Source: Bradyrhizobium sp. Y36
Lineage (GTDB): Bacteria > Pseudomonadota > Alphaproteobacteria > Rhizobiales > Xanthobacteraceae
Direction: 5' to 3'
Assembly: GCF_002531575.1 (NCBI RefSeq)
Contig: NZ_NWTI01000002.1
Span: forward strand, 186,001-250,000
Length of the DNA stretch: 64,000 nucleotides
The translations under genes were made by a program, and so were the position numbers. Shown here piece after piece: positions 33,437 to 41,559 of the stretch; within the stretch, counting starts at the first letter, position 1; every line of letters starts with the position of its first letter. Below the pieces are notes generated by a model. That model did no database searches. It had not been told where the DNA came from and saw only the letters and a program-made list of their open reading frames with translations.

Positions 33437-34600
33437 CTAACCTACCGGCATCCGGGTCTCGATGATGCGGGCGAACATGCTGGCGCCGATCGGGAGGATC
33501 TTGTCGTCGAGCACGAAGCCGGGATTGTGCACCGGCACCGAGCCGTCATGGCCGACCCAGAAATAGGCGCCGGGAATGGTCTCCAGCATGTCGGCGAAAT
33601 CCTCGCTGCCCATCTTCGGCTGGGCGCGGGTGATGACGTTGGCGGGGTCGACGATGGTACGCGCGACGTCCTCGACCACCTTGGACTGCTCGACCTGGTT
33701 GATCAGCACGCCGAAGGTGTCGCGGATATCGACGTCGATCACGCATTCGTAGGCACTCGCGATGCCGGCGCAGATGGTGCGGATGCGTTCGCTGACCAGG
33801 GTGCGAACCTCCTTCGAGAAGGTGCGGATGGTGCCGCAAAGATGCGCGTCACCCGGGATGACGTTGTAGGCCGAGCCGGCATGGATCTGCGTGATCGAGA
33901 TGACGGCGGCCTGGAGCGGCTCGACGTTGCGGCTGACGATGGTCTGGATCGCCTGCGCCAGCGTGGTCGCGATGATCACCGCGTCCTTGGAGCGCTCCGG
34001 CATCGCGCCATGCGCGCCATAGCCGGTGATGCGCAGGTCGAAGAAGTCGGCGCTCGCCATCGCGGGTCCGGGCAGGATCGCGATCTCGCCGTGGTTGAGG
34101 TCGGGCGCGTTGTGCAGGCCGTAGAGCTCGTCGCAGGGAAATTTCTCGAACAGCCCGTCCTTGATCATCGCGCGTGCGCCGCCGAGGCCTTCCTCGGCCG
34201 GCTGGAAGATCAGGTGCACGGTGCCGTCGAAATTCCGGGTCTCGGCGAGGTAGCGCGCGGTGCCCAGCAGCATGGTGGTGTGGCCGTCATGGCCGCAGCC
34301 GTGGAAGCGGCCGGGGATCTTGGAGCTCCATTTCAGGTTGGTGTTCTCCTCCATCGGCAGCGCGTCCATGTCGGCGCGCAGGCCAATGCGCTTGCCTCCC
34401 GAGCCCTTGCCCTTGATGACCCCGATCACGCCGGTGCCGCCGAGGCCGCGATGCACCTCGATGCCCCAGCTCGTCAGCTTGTCCGCGACGATGCCGGAGG
34501 TGCGCACTTCCTCGAAGCCGATTTCGGGATGGGCATGAAGGTCGCGCCTGATGGCAGTGAGTTCGTCGGCAAAGCCGTCGATGCGCTCGAGTGTGGGCAT
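33437..34600 (-). CDS. M20 family amidohydrolase/aminoacylase
   Basis: A 387-residue dinuclear metal hydrolase of the M20D group (hippurate hydrolase, N-acyl-amino-acid hydrolase). Motifs include RRDLHAHPEIGFEE, LRADMDALPM, FHGCGHDGHTTMLLG and IFQPAEEGLGGA, with the metal-binding Cys, Asp/His and Glu residues in place. AGGAA precedes the ATG at 34600. It is 14 bases after the M81 gene and two bases before the amidase, so it belongs to a tight operon. Confidence 0.93.
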   Translation of the reverse strand: MPTLERIDGFADELTAIRRDLHAHPEIGFEEVRTSGIVADKLTSWGIEVHRGLGGTGVIGVIKGKGSGGKRIGLRADMDALPMEENTNLKWSSKIPGRFHGCGHDGHTTMLLGTARYLAETRNFDGTVHLIFQPAEEGLGGARAMIKDGLFEKFPCDELYGLHNAPDLNHGEIAILPGPAMASADFFDLRITGYGAHGAMPERSKDAVIIATTLAQAIQTIVSRNVEPLQAAVISITQIHAGSAYNVIPGDAHLCGTIRTFSKEVRTLVSERIRTICAGIASAYECVIDVDIRDTFGVLINQVEQSKVVEDVARTIVDPANVITRAQPKMGSEDFADMLETIPGAYFWVGHDGSVPVHNPGFVLDDKILPIGASMFARIIETRMPVG

Positions 34601-34614
34601 GTGTTCCTGTCCGG

Positions 34615-36120
34615 TTAGCGTGAAGGGGGATTGAAGACGGGGCCGTTCGGCTTGATGCGGATACCCGGCCGCAGGCGGGTCCAGGGCAGCGACGCGGTGT
34701 CGGCCGGCATCGCGCCGGGCGCGGCGCAGATCATCAGCTTCTCCGCGATCGGCTCGAAATCGGCGCGGAAGTGCACGGAACTCTTGTTGACCAGGATCTT
34801 CTCCTGCGTCGGCTCGATCCCGACATAGCGGTACATCGCCTGGTCGGCGAGCTGCGCCTTGTGCGAGGACACGACGACACGGACGTCGCCGATGCGCAAG
34901 GCCGCGGAAGGACCCATTTCCATCTCGCGGCCGCCATAGTAGGGGCCGGGTGCAATGAAGCGTCCGTCGGACAATGTCTCGACGACAAAGGTCTCGGTGT
35001 AGGGCTCGTCGCCGGGAATGCCGGACTTGCCGCCGAGCGACAGCGTGACGGTGGCGCCGACGCCGGCCGCATGCGCGGCCTTGGCCGATTCCGGATCGTA
35101 GATCGCGCCGGTCGCGGCACTCGCCTTGTTGCGCACCAGCGCGCGCAGCATGCCGGTGGTGTCGGAATCGCCCCCGGCGCCCGGGTTGTCCTGGGTGTCG
35201 GCGATGATGATCGGCTTGCTCGCGCCCTTGGCAAGTTCCATGGCATGGCGCACGCCGTCGTCGGGTGACCAGATCTTGCCGTCGAAATCGTCCTCGTGGC
35301 TCTCGATCAGCTTGACGATCGCATCGGCCGCGCGATCGGCGTCTTCCTGCGTCCTCCCGTAGGCAAACACGCTCGGGCCGCAATCGCGGAAATCCGCGGC
35401 GGGGAAGCCGGGCGCGAAAGACAGCGTCGGAACCGCATCGCTCTCCAGCGCGGCGAGCTTGTCGTAGATGCCCTTGGTGGGCTGGTCGTTGGTGCATTGC
35501 CAGCTGATCGGAATCAGGAACGGCAGTTGCCGGAACGCCTTGGCGAAGCGTTGCTTGGTCTTCAGCAGCAAAGCGAGATGTCGCGCCGAAGCGCGGCCGG
35601 TCTCGGCCATGTCGACATGCGGATAGGTGCGGTAGGCGATCAGCGCATCGGCATGGTCCACCATCTCGGGCGTGACGTTGGCGTGGAGATCGAGGCTGGT
35701 GACCAGCGGAACGTCCTTGCCGATGACGCGGCGGACGCGCGCCAGGATCTCGCCTTCGCCGTCGTCGAGATGCTCGGTCACCATGGCGCCGTGCAGGTCG
35801 AGATAGACGGCGTCGATGGGGCCGGCGGCCTTGATGCCGTCCACCATCACCTTGACGATGCGCTCGAAGGCGTCCTCGGTGACATGTGCCGACGGGCTGG
35901 CGCCGCAGGCGATCGTCGGAACCAGTTCCCAGCCATTGGATTCGGCGCTGTCGACGAAACCGGCGAGGCCGACATTGATGCGCCGCATCACCTTGAGGAC
36001 GTCGGCCCCTTCAGTCATCGCCGGCCAGCCGCCGCCGTGCTGGAAGTCCGCAAATGTCGCCTTTGTCGGGGCGAAGGTATTGGTCTCGTGCAGGAAGCCG
36101 CCGACGGCGATGCGTGTCAT
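34615..36120 (-). CDS. M81 family metallopeptidase (MlrC/microcystinase C type)
   Basis: A 501-residue protein of the M81 family. The N-terminal metal site is in MTRIAVGGFLHETNTF, with further ligands in DAVYLDLHGAMV and TSLDLHANVT. The C-terminal domain begins with a second-domain signature near DTQDNPGAGGDSDTTGML. The name-giving member MlrC cuts linearised microcystin; most rhizobial relatives sit beside peptide transporters and should degrade other unusual peptides. The gap after it is only 14 bases, so it leads the M81-M20-amidase part of the operon. A 173-base gap with a palindrome lies before it. Confidence 0.9.
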   Translation of the reverse strand: MTRIAVGGFLHETNTFAPTKATFADFQHGGGWPAMTEGADVLKVMRRINVGLAGFVDSAESNGWELVPTIACGASPSAHVTEDAFERIVKVMVDGIKAAGPIDAVYLDLHGAMVTEHLDDGEGEILARVRRVIGKDVPLVTSLDLHANVTPEMVDHADALIAYRTYPHVDMAETGRASARHLALLLKTKQRFAKAFRQLPFLIPISWQCTNDQPTKGIYDKLAALESDAVPTLSFAPGFPAADFRDCGPSVFAYGRTQEDADRAADAIVKLIESHEDDFDGKIWSPDDGVRHAMELAKGASKPIIIADTQDNPGAGGDSDTTGMLRALVRNKASAATGAIYDPESAKAAHAAGVGATVTLSLGGKSGIPGDEPYTETFVVETLSDGRFIAPGPYYGGREMEMGPSAALRIGDVRVVVSSHKAQLADQAMYRYVGIEPTQEKILVNKSSVHFRADFEPIAEKLMICAAPGAMPADTASLPWTRLRPGIRIKPNGPVFNPPSR

Positions 36121-36239
36121 TCAATTCAGGTCCAGCGTTGAAAAGTGAGCGACGTTAGCCTTGGCCCAGAGGCGAGGGCAAGGCGGGACGCAGTCGCGCC
36201 GCGCATAGGGTCAAGCTGTTTTGGGAATGCTGCTCCGCC

Positions 36240-36279
36240 GTCATTCCGGGCTCATCGCTTCGCGATGCCCCGGAATGAC
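36240..36279. repeat. Single CATTCCGGGG-family palindrome
   Basis: GTCATTCCGGGCTCATCG then CTTCGCGATGCCCCGGAATGAC in part. A single arm, lying in the gap between the ATPase and M81 genes. Confidence 0.8.
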
Positions 36280-36293
36280 AGGGATGAGTGTCG

Positions 36294-37943
36294 CTACGCG
36301 CTCGCCGCCACGCCGTCCGCCACCGGCCGGAAGTTCGCAAAGTCCCAGTTGCGTCCGGGAGCCGCATCCAGCAGCGCCTTGGTGTAGGCCTCCTTCGGAT
36401 GCGTCAGCACTTCGGCGGCGGGGCCCTGCTCGACGACGCGGCCGTGCTGCATTACCACGACCTCGTCGCAGATTTGCGCCGCGACGCGCAGATCGTGGGT
36501 GATGAACAGGATCGCGATGCCGAGCCGCTTCTGGATCTCGTCGAGCAGGTCCAGCACCTGCGCCTGCACGGAGACGTCAAGCGCGGAGACCGCTTCGTCC
36601 GCGACCAGCACGTCCGGATCGAGCGCGAGCGCGCGGGCAATGGCGATGCGCTGGCGCTGGCCGCCCGAGAACTGGTGCGGATAGCGCGAGACGGCATCGG
36701 CGGGCAGGCCGACCAGTTCGAGCAGCTCGCGCGCGCGCTTGATCGCATCTGCGTGCGCGACGCCGTAGTTGATCGGACCTTCCGCGATGCTCTCGCCGAC
36801 GGTGACGCGCGGGTTGAGCGAACGGTAGGGATCCTGGAACACGATCTGGATCTTCTGCCGGTGGGGCTGCAGCAGGCGGCGCGAGATGTCGGCGATCTCG
36901 CGGCCGGCGAGGCGCACGCCGCCCGATGTCGGGTCGATCAGGCGCACGATGCAGCGCGCCACGGTCGACTTGCCCGAGCCGCTCTCGCCGACGATGCCGA
37001 GCGTGCGGCCCTTGCGCAAGGTCAGCGTGACCTTGTCGGCGGCAACGACCTCGCGGCCTTTGCCGAAGAAGGCGCGTTCCTTGTACACCTTGCTGAGGTC
37101 GTTGGCCTCGAGCACGACGGGCTCGCGGCTTTCTTCGCGCGGCGGCCGCGGCACCAGGCTCGGCACCGCAGCGAGCAGGTTGCGGGTGTATTCCATGGCG
37201 GGGTTGCGCAGCACGGTGTCGAGCGGACCGGTCTCGACCAGGCGGCCCTGACGCATCACCGCGACACGGTCGGCGATCTCGGCAACCACGCCCATGTCAT
37301 GGGTGATGAACAGAACCGCGGTGCCGTGCTCGCGCTGCAGCTCGCGGATCAGCGACAGGATCTGCTTCTGCGTGGTGACGTCGAGCGCGGTGGTCGGCTC
37401 GTCGGCGATCAGCAGCTTCGGCTCCAGCACCAGCGCCATCGCGATCATGATGCGCTGGCGCTGGCCGCCGGAGAGGCGGTGCGGATAGGAGGCAAAGATG
37501 CGCTCGACCTGGGGCAGGTGGACCTGCTCCATCATGTCGAGGATGCGCTTCTTGCGCGCCCTGGCATCGAGCTTGGTGTGCGCGCGCAGCACCTCGTCGA
37601 TCTGGCGGCCGACCGGCACCACCGGATTGAGCGCCGTCATGGGCTCCTGGAAGATCATCGCCATTTGCGTTGCACGCAGTTGCCGCAGGCGGCGATCGGT
37701 CGCGGTGAGGATCTCCTCGCCGACCAATTTGACGCTGCCGCCGGTCGGTACCAGCGTGCCCTTCGGCAACAGGCCCATCGTGGTGAGCGAGGTTACCGAC
37801 TTGCCCGAGCCGCTTTCACCGACGAGGCACAGCGTCTCGCGTTCGCGGACCTGGATCGAGATGCCGTCGATGATCTTGTGTCCGCCCGGCTTCTTGCCGA
37901 CGGAGACGACGAGGTTGTTGATGTCGAGGATGGTGTTGGTCAC
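36294..37943 (-). CDS. Peptide ABC transporter, double ATPase (DppD-DppF fusion)
   Basis: A 549-residue protein with two complete ABC ATPase domains, each with Walker A GESGSGKS and signatures LSGGQRQR and FSGGQRQR, plus the oligopeptide C-terminal extension. It powers DppB/DppC-type permeases from the cytoplasm. The start is a choice between ATG at 37964, which lies inside a palindromic repeat, and GTG at 37943, which follows GGAGAG by seven bases. I chose the GTG, so the product begins [10 protein letters not shown]. It is third in a minus-strand run of the M20 peptidase and the two permease genes, 133 bases after DppC with the repeat between. Confidence 0.93.
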   Translation of the reverse strand: MTNTILDINNLVVSVGKKPGGHKIIDGISIQVRERETLCLVGESGSGKSVTSLTTMGLLPKGTLVPTGGSVKLVGEEILTATDRRLRQLRATQMAMIFQEPMTALNPVVPVGRQIDEVLRAHTKLDARARKKRILDMMEQVHLPQVERIFASYPHRLSGGQRQRIMIAMALVLEPKLLIADEPTTALDVTTQKQILSLIRELQREHGTAVLFITHDMGVVAEIADRVAVMRQGRLVETGPLDTVLRNPAMEYTRNLLAAVPSLVPRPPREESREPVVLEANDLSKVYKERAFFGKGREVVAADKVTLTLRKGRTLGIVGESGSGKSTVARCIVRLIDPTSGGVRLAGREIADISRRLLQPHRQKIQIVFQDPYRSLNPRVTVGESIAEGPINYGVAHADAIKRARELLELVGLPADAVSRYPHQFSGGQRQRIAIARALALDPDVLVADEAVSALDVSVQAQVLDLLDEIQKRLGIAILFITHDLRVAAQICDEVVVMQHGRVVEQGPAAEVLTHPKEAYTKALLDAAPGRNWDFANFRPVADGVAASA

Positions 37944-37959
37944 GTCAGTTCTCTCCGCC

Positions 37960-38063
37960 GTCATTCCGGGGCGCGCGTTAGCGCGAGCCCGGAATCCATC
38001 GGGCCGCAGCGTCGGTGGTGAAATGGATTCCGGGCTCGCGACTTCGTCGCGCCCCGGAATGAC
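37960..38063. repeat. REPIN-like inverted pair inside the transporter operon
   Basis: The left arm GTCATTCCGGGGCGCGCGTT...GCCCGGAATCC and inverted right arm GGATTCCGGG...CCCCGGAATGAC surround ATCGGGCCGCAGCGTCGGTG plus a few bases. It matches the pairs at 14484-14586 and 27069-27192 and lies just upstream of the ATPase gene, between it and the DppC permease gene. Confidence 0.88.
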
Positions 38064-38076
38064 TGAGTGGGGAATA

Positions 38077-38964
38077 TCACTTGCCTTCCCGCTGCTTCAT
38101 GCGGGGGTCGAGAGCGTCGCGGGCGGCGTCGCCGATCAGATTGATGCTGAGGATGGCGATCGAGAGCAGGAGGCCCGGCCAGAAGATCAGCGACGGCTTG
38201 ATCTGGAAGTACTGGCGGCCCTCGGCCATGATGTTGCCCCAGGTCGGCGTCTCCGGCGAGATGCCGGCGCCGAGGAAGGAGAGAATGGCCTCGGTGAGGA
38301 TGGCGCTGGCGCAGATATAGGTGCCCTGGACGATCAGCGGGGCGACCGTGTTCGGCATCAGATGCCGCCACATGATCTTCGGCAGCGACGAGCCGACCGA
38401 GATGGCGGCCTCGACATAAGGCTCCTCACGCGCCGACAGCACCACGGAGCGCACCAAGCGAGCGACGCGCGGAATCTCCGGAATGGTGATCGCGATCAGC
38501 ACGGTCCAGATGCTGGCGCCGGAGAGCGAGACCACGGCGATCGCGAGCAGGATGCTCGGCATCGCCATCAGGCCGTCCATGATGCGCATCATCACGGCGT
38601 CGACCAGCTTGAAGAAGCCGGAGACGAGGCCGATCGCGAGCCCGATGGCGATCGACAGGATCGCCGAGCCGATGCCGATCAGGAGCGAGATGCGGCCGCC
38701 ATAGACCACGCGCGACAACAGATCGCGACCATAGGCGTCGGTGCCGAGCAGGAATTGCGCCGAGGAAGGCTTCAATCGCTGCGACGGCGCAAGCTGAATC
38801 GGATCGTGCGGCGCGATCAGCGGCGCGATGATCGAGATCAGCAGAATCAGCGCGAGCAGCACCGTCGCCGTGGCGATGATCGGCGTCGAGGTGAGGAACC
38901 CGAAACGCGGCCGCAGCGGCGACGTGATCGGAATGGAGGACTGGGGAAGGGTATCGACCGACAT
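38077..38964 (-). CDS. Peptide ABC transporter permease (DppC type)
   Basis: A 295-residue permease with an N-terminal membrane helix (about 33-50), a short periplasmic loop with LAPHDP, and the conserved LLGTDAYGRDLLSRVVYGGR entry to the BPD transmembrane domain; the EAA-like cytoplasmic loop is EEPYVEAAISVGSSLPKIMWRHLMPN in part. About six helices in all. It partners with DppB 21 bases upstream to form the channel for a peptide or amide substrate. Confidence 0.92.
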   Translation of the reverse strand: MSVDTLPQSSIPITSPLRPRFGFLTSTPIIATATVLLALILLISIIAPLIAPHDPIQLAPSQRLKPSSAQFLLGTDAYGRDLLSRVVYGGRISLLIGIGSAILSIAIGLAIGLVSGFFKLVDAVMMRIMDGLMAMPSILLAIAVVSLSGASIWTVLIAITIPEIPRVARLVRSVVLSAREEPYVEAAISVGSSLPKIMWRHLMPNTVAPLIVQGTYICASAILTEAILSFLGAGISPETPTWGNIMAEGRQYFQIKPSLIFWPGLLLSIAILSINLIGDAARDALDPRMKQREGK

Positions 38965-38985
38965 GTTTGTTCTTAAATCCTTGCC

Positions 38986-39927
38986 TCAGTACCGGATCCG
39001 GGGATCGAGCAGGGTGTAGGCGACGTCGATCAGAAGATTGACGACGACATAGACCAGCGACGTCAGCAGGATCATCGCCTGGATCACCGGATAGTCGCGC
39101 GCCAGCACCGCATCCACGGTGAGGCGGCCGATGCCGGGAATGTTGAACACGCTCTCGGTGACGACGACGCCGGAGATCAGCAGCGCAAAGCCGGTGCCGA
39201 TCACGGTGATGACGGGCACGGCTGCGTTGCGCAGCGCGTGGCGCATCATCACGGCGACCTCGTTGATGCCCTTGGCGCGCGCGGTGCGGACGTAGTCCTC
39301 GCCGAGCACGTCCAGCATCGCCGCACGCGTCATGCGCGCGATCAGCGCGATGTAGATGAAGGAGAGGGCACAGGTCGGCAGGATGATGCGCTCGAAGAAC
39401 GGGCCGAAGCCGGCGCTGATGCTCTTGAAACCCTGCACCGGAACCCAGCGCAGTTCGATCGCGAACAGCTCGATCAGGACATAGCCGACCACGAACACGG
39501 GCACCGAGAAGCCGAGCACGGAAAGACCCATCACGAAACGGTCGATCCAGGTGCCGTGCTTCCACGCCGCGATCACCCCCAAGGGAACTGCGACGAGCAC
39601 GGCGAGGACGATGGTGCACAGCGCGATCGAGATCGAGGGCTCGACGCGCTGGCCGATCATCTTCATGACCGGCAGATTGGAGATCAGGGACGTCCCGAGG
39701 TCGCCGTGCAGCAGCTTGTTCACCCAGGTGATGAACTGCACGATCAGCGGTTCGTTGAGACCGAGCGAGGTGCGGATGCGCTCCAGCCGTTCCGGGGTCG
39801 CGTTGTCGCCGGCGAGGATCGCGGCAGGATCGCCGGGGGTGAGGCGGAGCAGGAGGAAGACGAACAGCGCGACGACGCCCATGACGGGCACGGCGGCGAA
39901 AATTCGGCGAAGGAGATATCCGAGCAA
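38986..39927 (-). CDS. Peptide ABC transporter permease (DppB type)
   Basis: A 313-residue permease. It starts MLGYLLRRIFAAVPVMGVVAL, with the DppB hallmark RLTPGDPAAIL at about 28-38, a periplasmic segment, then the BPD domain with the EAA loop EDYVRTARAKGINEVAVMMR. It forms the membrane pore with DppC. It follows the M20 peptidase gene with a 232-base gap holding a diverged repeat. Confidence 0.92.
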   Translation of the reverse strand: MLGYLLRRIFAAVPVMGVVALFVFLLLRLTPGDPAAILAGDNATPERLERIRTSLGLNEPLIVQFITWVNKLLHGDLGTSLISNLPVMKMIGQRVEPSISIALCTIVLAVLVAVPLGVIAAWKHGTWIDRFVMGLSVLGFSVPVFVVGYVLIELFAIELRWVPVQGFKSISAGFGPFFERIILPTCALSFIYIALIARMTRAAMLDVLGEDYVRTARAKGINEVAVMMRHALRNAAVPVITVIGTGFALLISGVVVTESVFNIPGIGRLTVDAVLARDYPVIQAMILLTSLVYVVVNLLIDVAYTLLDPRIRY

Positions 39928-40075
39928 GTTGGATCCGTCTGATTAGAGTCAAATCGGCCGGTCAGCCGTGATGGACTGTTCTGCCACCAGCCTAACATTT
40001 CAGCAATTCCCGTGCCATGAGGGCCACAGTTTTTGCAGTGCGGTCAGTCGCTGCCGCGAAGGCTGGTTCGAGCCT

Positions 40076-40149
40076 GTCATTCCGGGGCGCTTCGAAGACG
40101 CGAAACCGGAATCCTGGGATTCCGGGTTCGGGCCCTTCGGATCGCCCCA
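40076..40149. repeat. Diverged REPIN-like pair in the transporter cluster
   Basis: GTCATTCCGGGGCGCTTC...ACCGGAATCC on the left and GGATTCCGGGTTCGGG...ATCGCCCC on the right; the right arm has lost its end. It lies between the M20 peptidase and DppB genes, in a 232-base gap. Confidence 0.7.
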
Positions 40150-40159
40150 AAACTCAAAA

Positions 40160-41290
40160 TCACTCCAAGGTCGCCAGCAGCCCCGCCATCAGCCGGCCGC
40201 GCTCGACCAGACTCTCGACCTCGATATACTCCTCCAGCGTGTGGCCATTGGCGCCGCGCACGCCCAGGCCGTCGAGCGTCGGGATGCCCATCGCGCCGGT
40301 GAAGTTGCCGTCGGAGCCGCCGCCCGAACTGGCGTGCGGTAATTCCGCGCCAAGAGATTTGGCAATGCCGCGCGCCTTTTCGTACAGCGCCATCGTGCCG
40401 GCATCCGGCTCCCACACTGGCCGCGTCACGCCGCGCGTCACCTTGAAGGCAACGTCGTTGGTCGTGCCTGACAGCGCCAGCATCCGCTCGACCCCGCGGT
40501 CGAGATCGGCCTGCCGTTTGGCCATGGAGAGCGCTTCGCCGGTGGCGGTCGTAGCAACGCAATTGACCCATTGGCCGCCATGCACGACGCCGACCGAGAA
40601 GGTGCAGTCCTCGGTCGTCATCGCGTCGATGGCAAGGATCTGCCGCGCCATCTCGCGGATTGCCGAGCGTCCCGCCGACAGTGTCGCACCGGCGTGACTC
40701 GGCCGGCCCGTCGCCTCGAGATTGAAACGCGCGATGGCGTAACGTCCGGTGGTGACGCCGTTGTCGGCGCGGCCGGGCTCGGGCACCAGCACATATTTGT
40801 TGCGCGCCGCCTCCGCCTCGATGATGTCGCGCGTCGAGGGCGTGCCGACTTCCTCGTCCGGCGTGAACAGCACGGTGATCGGCAGCGGCGTGGTGAAGGA
40901 TGCGCGCGCCAGCTGCCGGATCGCTTCCAGCGAGAGGTAATTGCCGCCCTTCATGTCGTAGATGCCCGGGCCGTAGCACCTGTTGCCCTCGCGGCGCCAT
41001 TTCAGCTTCTCGATGGTGCCGACCGGGTGGACGGTATCCATGTGGCCGGCGATCAGGATGCCGGGCTCGCCCTGCCTCGGATGCGGAAAGCGCGCGCGGA
41101 TCACGCCGCCAAAGCCCTGCCGGCCGGCGATGCGTTCGATCGTCGCACCCATGATCGCCATATCCCGCGCCGCGATATCGAGCATGCGGTTGACCGCATC
41201 GGCGTCCCAGGTCGGGCTCTCGCACTCCACCCAGGTGCGCAGGCCTTCGAGCATGGCCTCGGAATCGAAGGGAAGATTGGCTGGATTCAT
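40160..41290 (-). CDS. M20 family metallopeptidase (glutamate carboxypeptidase-like)
   Basis: A 376-residue M20 peptidase. Metal-site motifs are ILIAGHMDTVHPVG, GIYDMKGGNYLSLEAI, TPDEEVGTPSTRD and, in the dimerisation domain, GRPSHAGATLSAG; the terminal His ligand is in ANGHTLEEYIEVESL. It should cleave amino acids from the C terminus of small peptides or folate-like molecules. The ATG at 41290 gives a full-length family start (MNPANLPFDSEAML). First gene of the minus-strand transport operon and divergent from the solute-binding protein gene, consistent with uptake followed by hydrolysis. Confidence 0.92.
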   Translation of the reverse strand: MNPANLPFDSEAMLEGLRTWVECESPTWDADAVNRMLDIAARDMAIMGATIERIAGRQGFGGVIRARFPHPRQGEPGILIAGHMDTVHPVGTIEKLKWRREGNRCYGPGIYDMKGGNYLSLEAIRQLARASFTTPLPITVLFTPDEEVGTPSTRDIIEAEAARNKYVLVPEPGRADNGVTTGRYAIARFNLEATGRPSHAGATLSAGRSAIREMARQILAIDAMTTEDCTFSVGVVHGGQWVNCVATTATGEALSMAKRQADLDRGVERMLALSGTTNDVAFKVTRGVTRPVWEPDAGTMALYEKARGIAKSLGAELPHASSGGGSDGNFTGAMGIPTLDGLGVRGANGHTLEEYIEVESLVERGRLMAGLLATLE

Positions 41291-41309
41291 CTGAATGTCT
41301 CTCAAGCTT

Positions 41310-41477
41310 CGAAAGATGGAACGCGCATTGCATCGCCGCGAGGCGAGACGAGCGGAGAGTGTTGTAGAGCTAAATCGATCCTTGTGGAGCCCGTGGCCGC
41401 GCCGCCAGGGCTTGCAGCGAAACCGGATTGACGCGCTCGGCACTGTCTGCAAGTCTCGAAAGATAAAGGCATTGCAT
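41310..41477. promoter_or_regulatory. Two direct repeats CGAAAGAT-N4/7-GCATTGCAT in the divergent promoter region
   Basis: CGAAAGAT then GCATTGCAT occurs at 41310-41333 and again at 41457-41477, 124 bases apart, in the 269-base gap between the divergent M20 peptidase and solute-binding protein genes. This is a candidate binding site pair for the regulator of both units; no regulator gene is adjacent. Confidence 0.45.
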
Positions 41478-41559
41478 GAGGTTAGTTCGCCCAAGGAACG
41501 AACCACATGCACAATCAATAACCCGCCTTTGAACAGTTTCACGTCAGGAGAAACTTTTT

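Noticed and set aside
36288..38021. A 577-codon plus-strand frame opposite the double ATPase
   Set aside because: It lies wholly over a convincing ABC ATPase gene and has low-complexity composition; codon-bias shadow.
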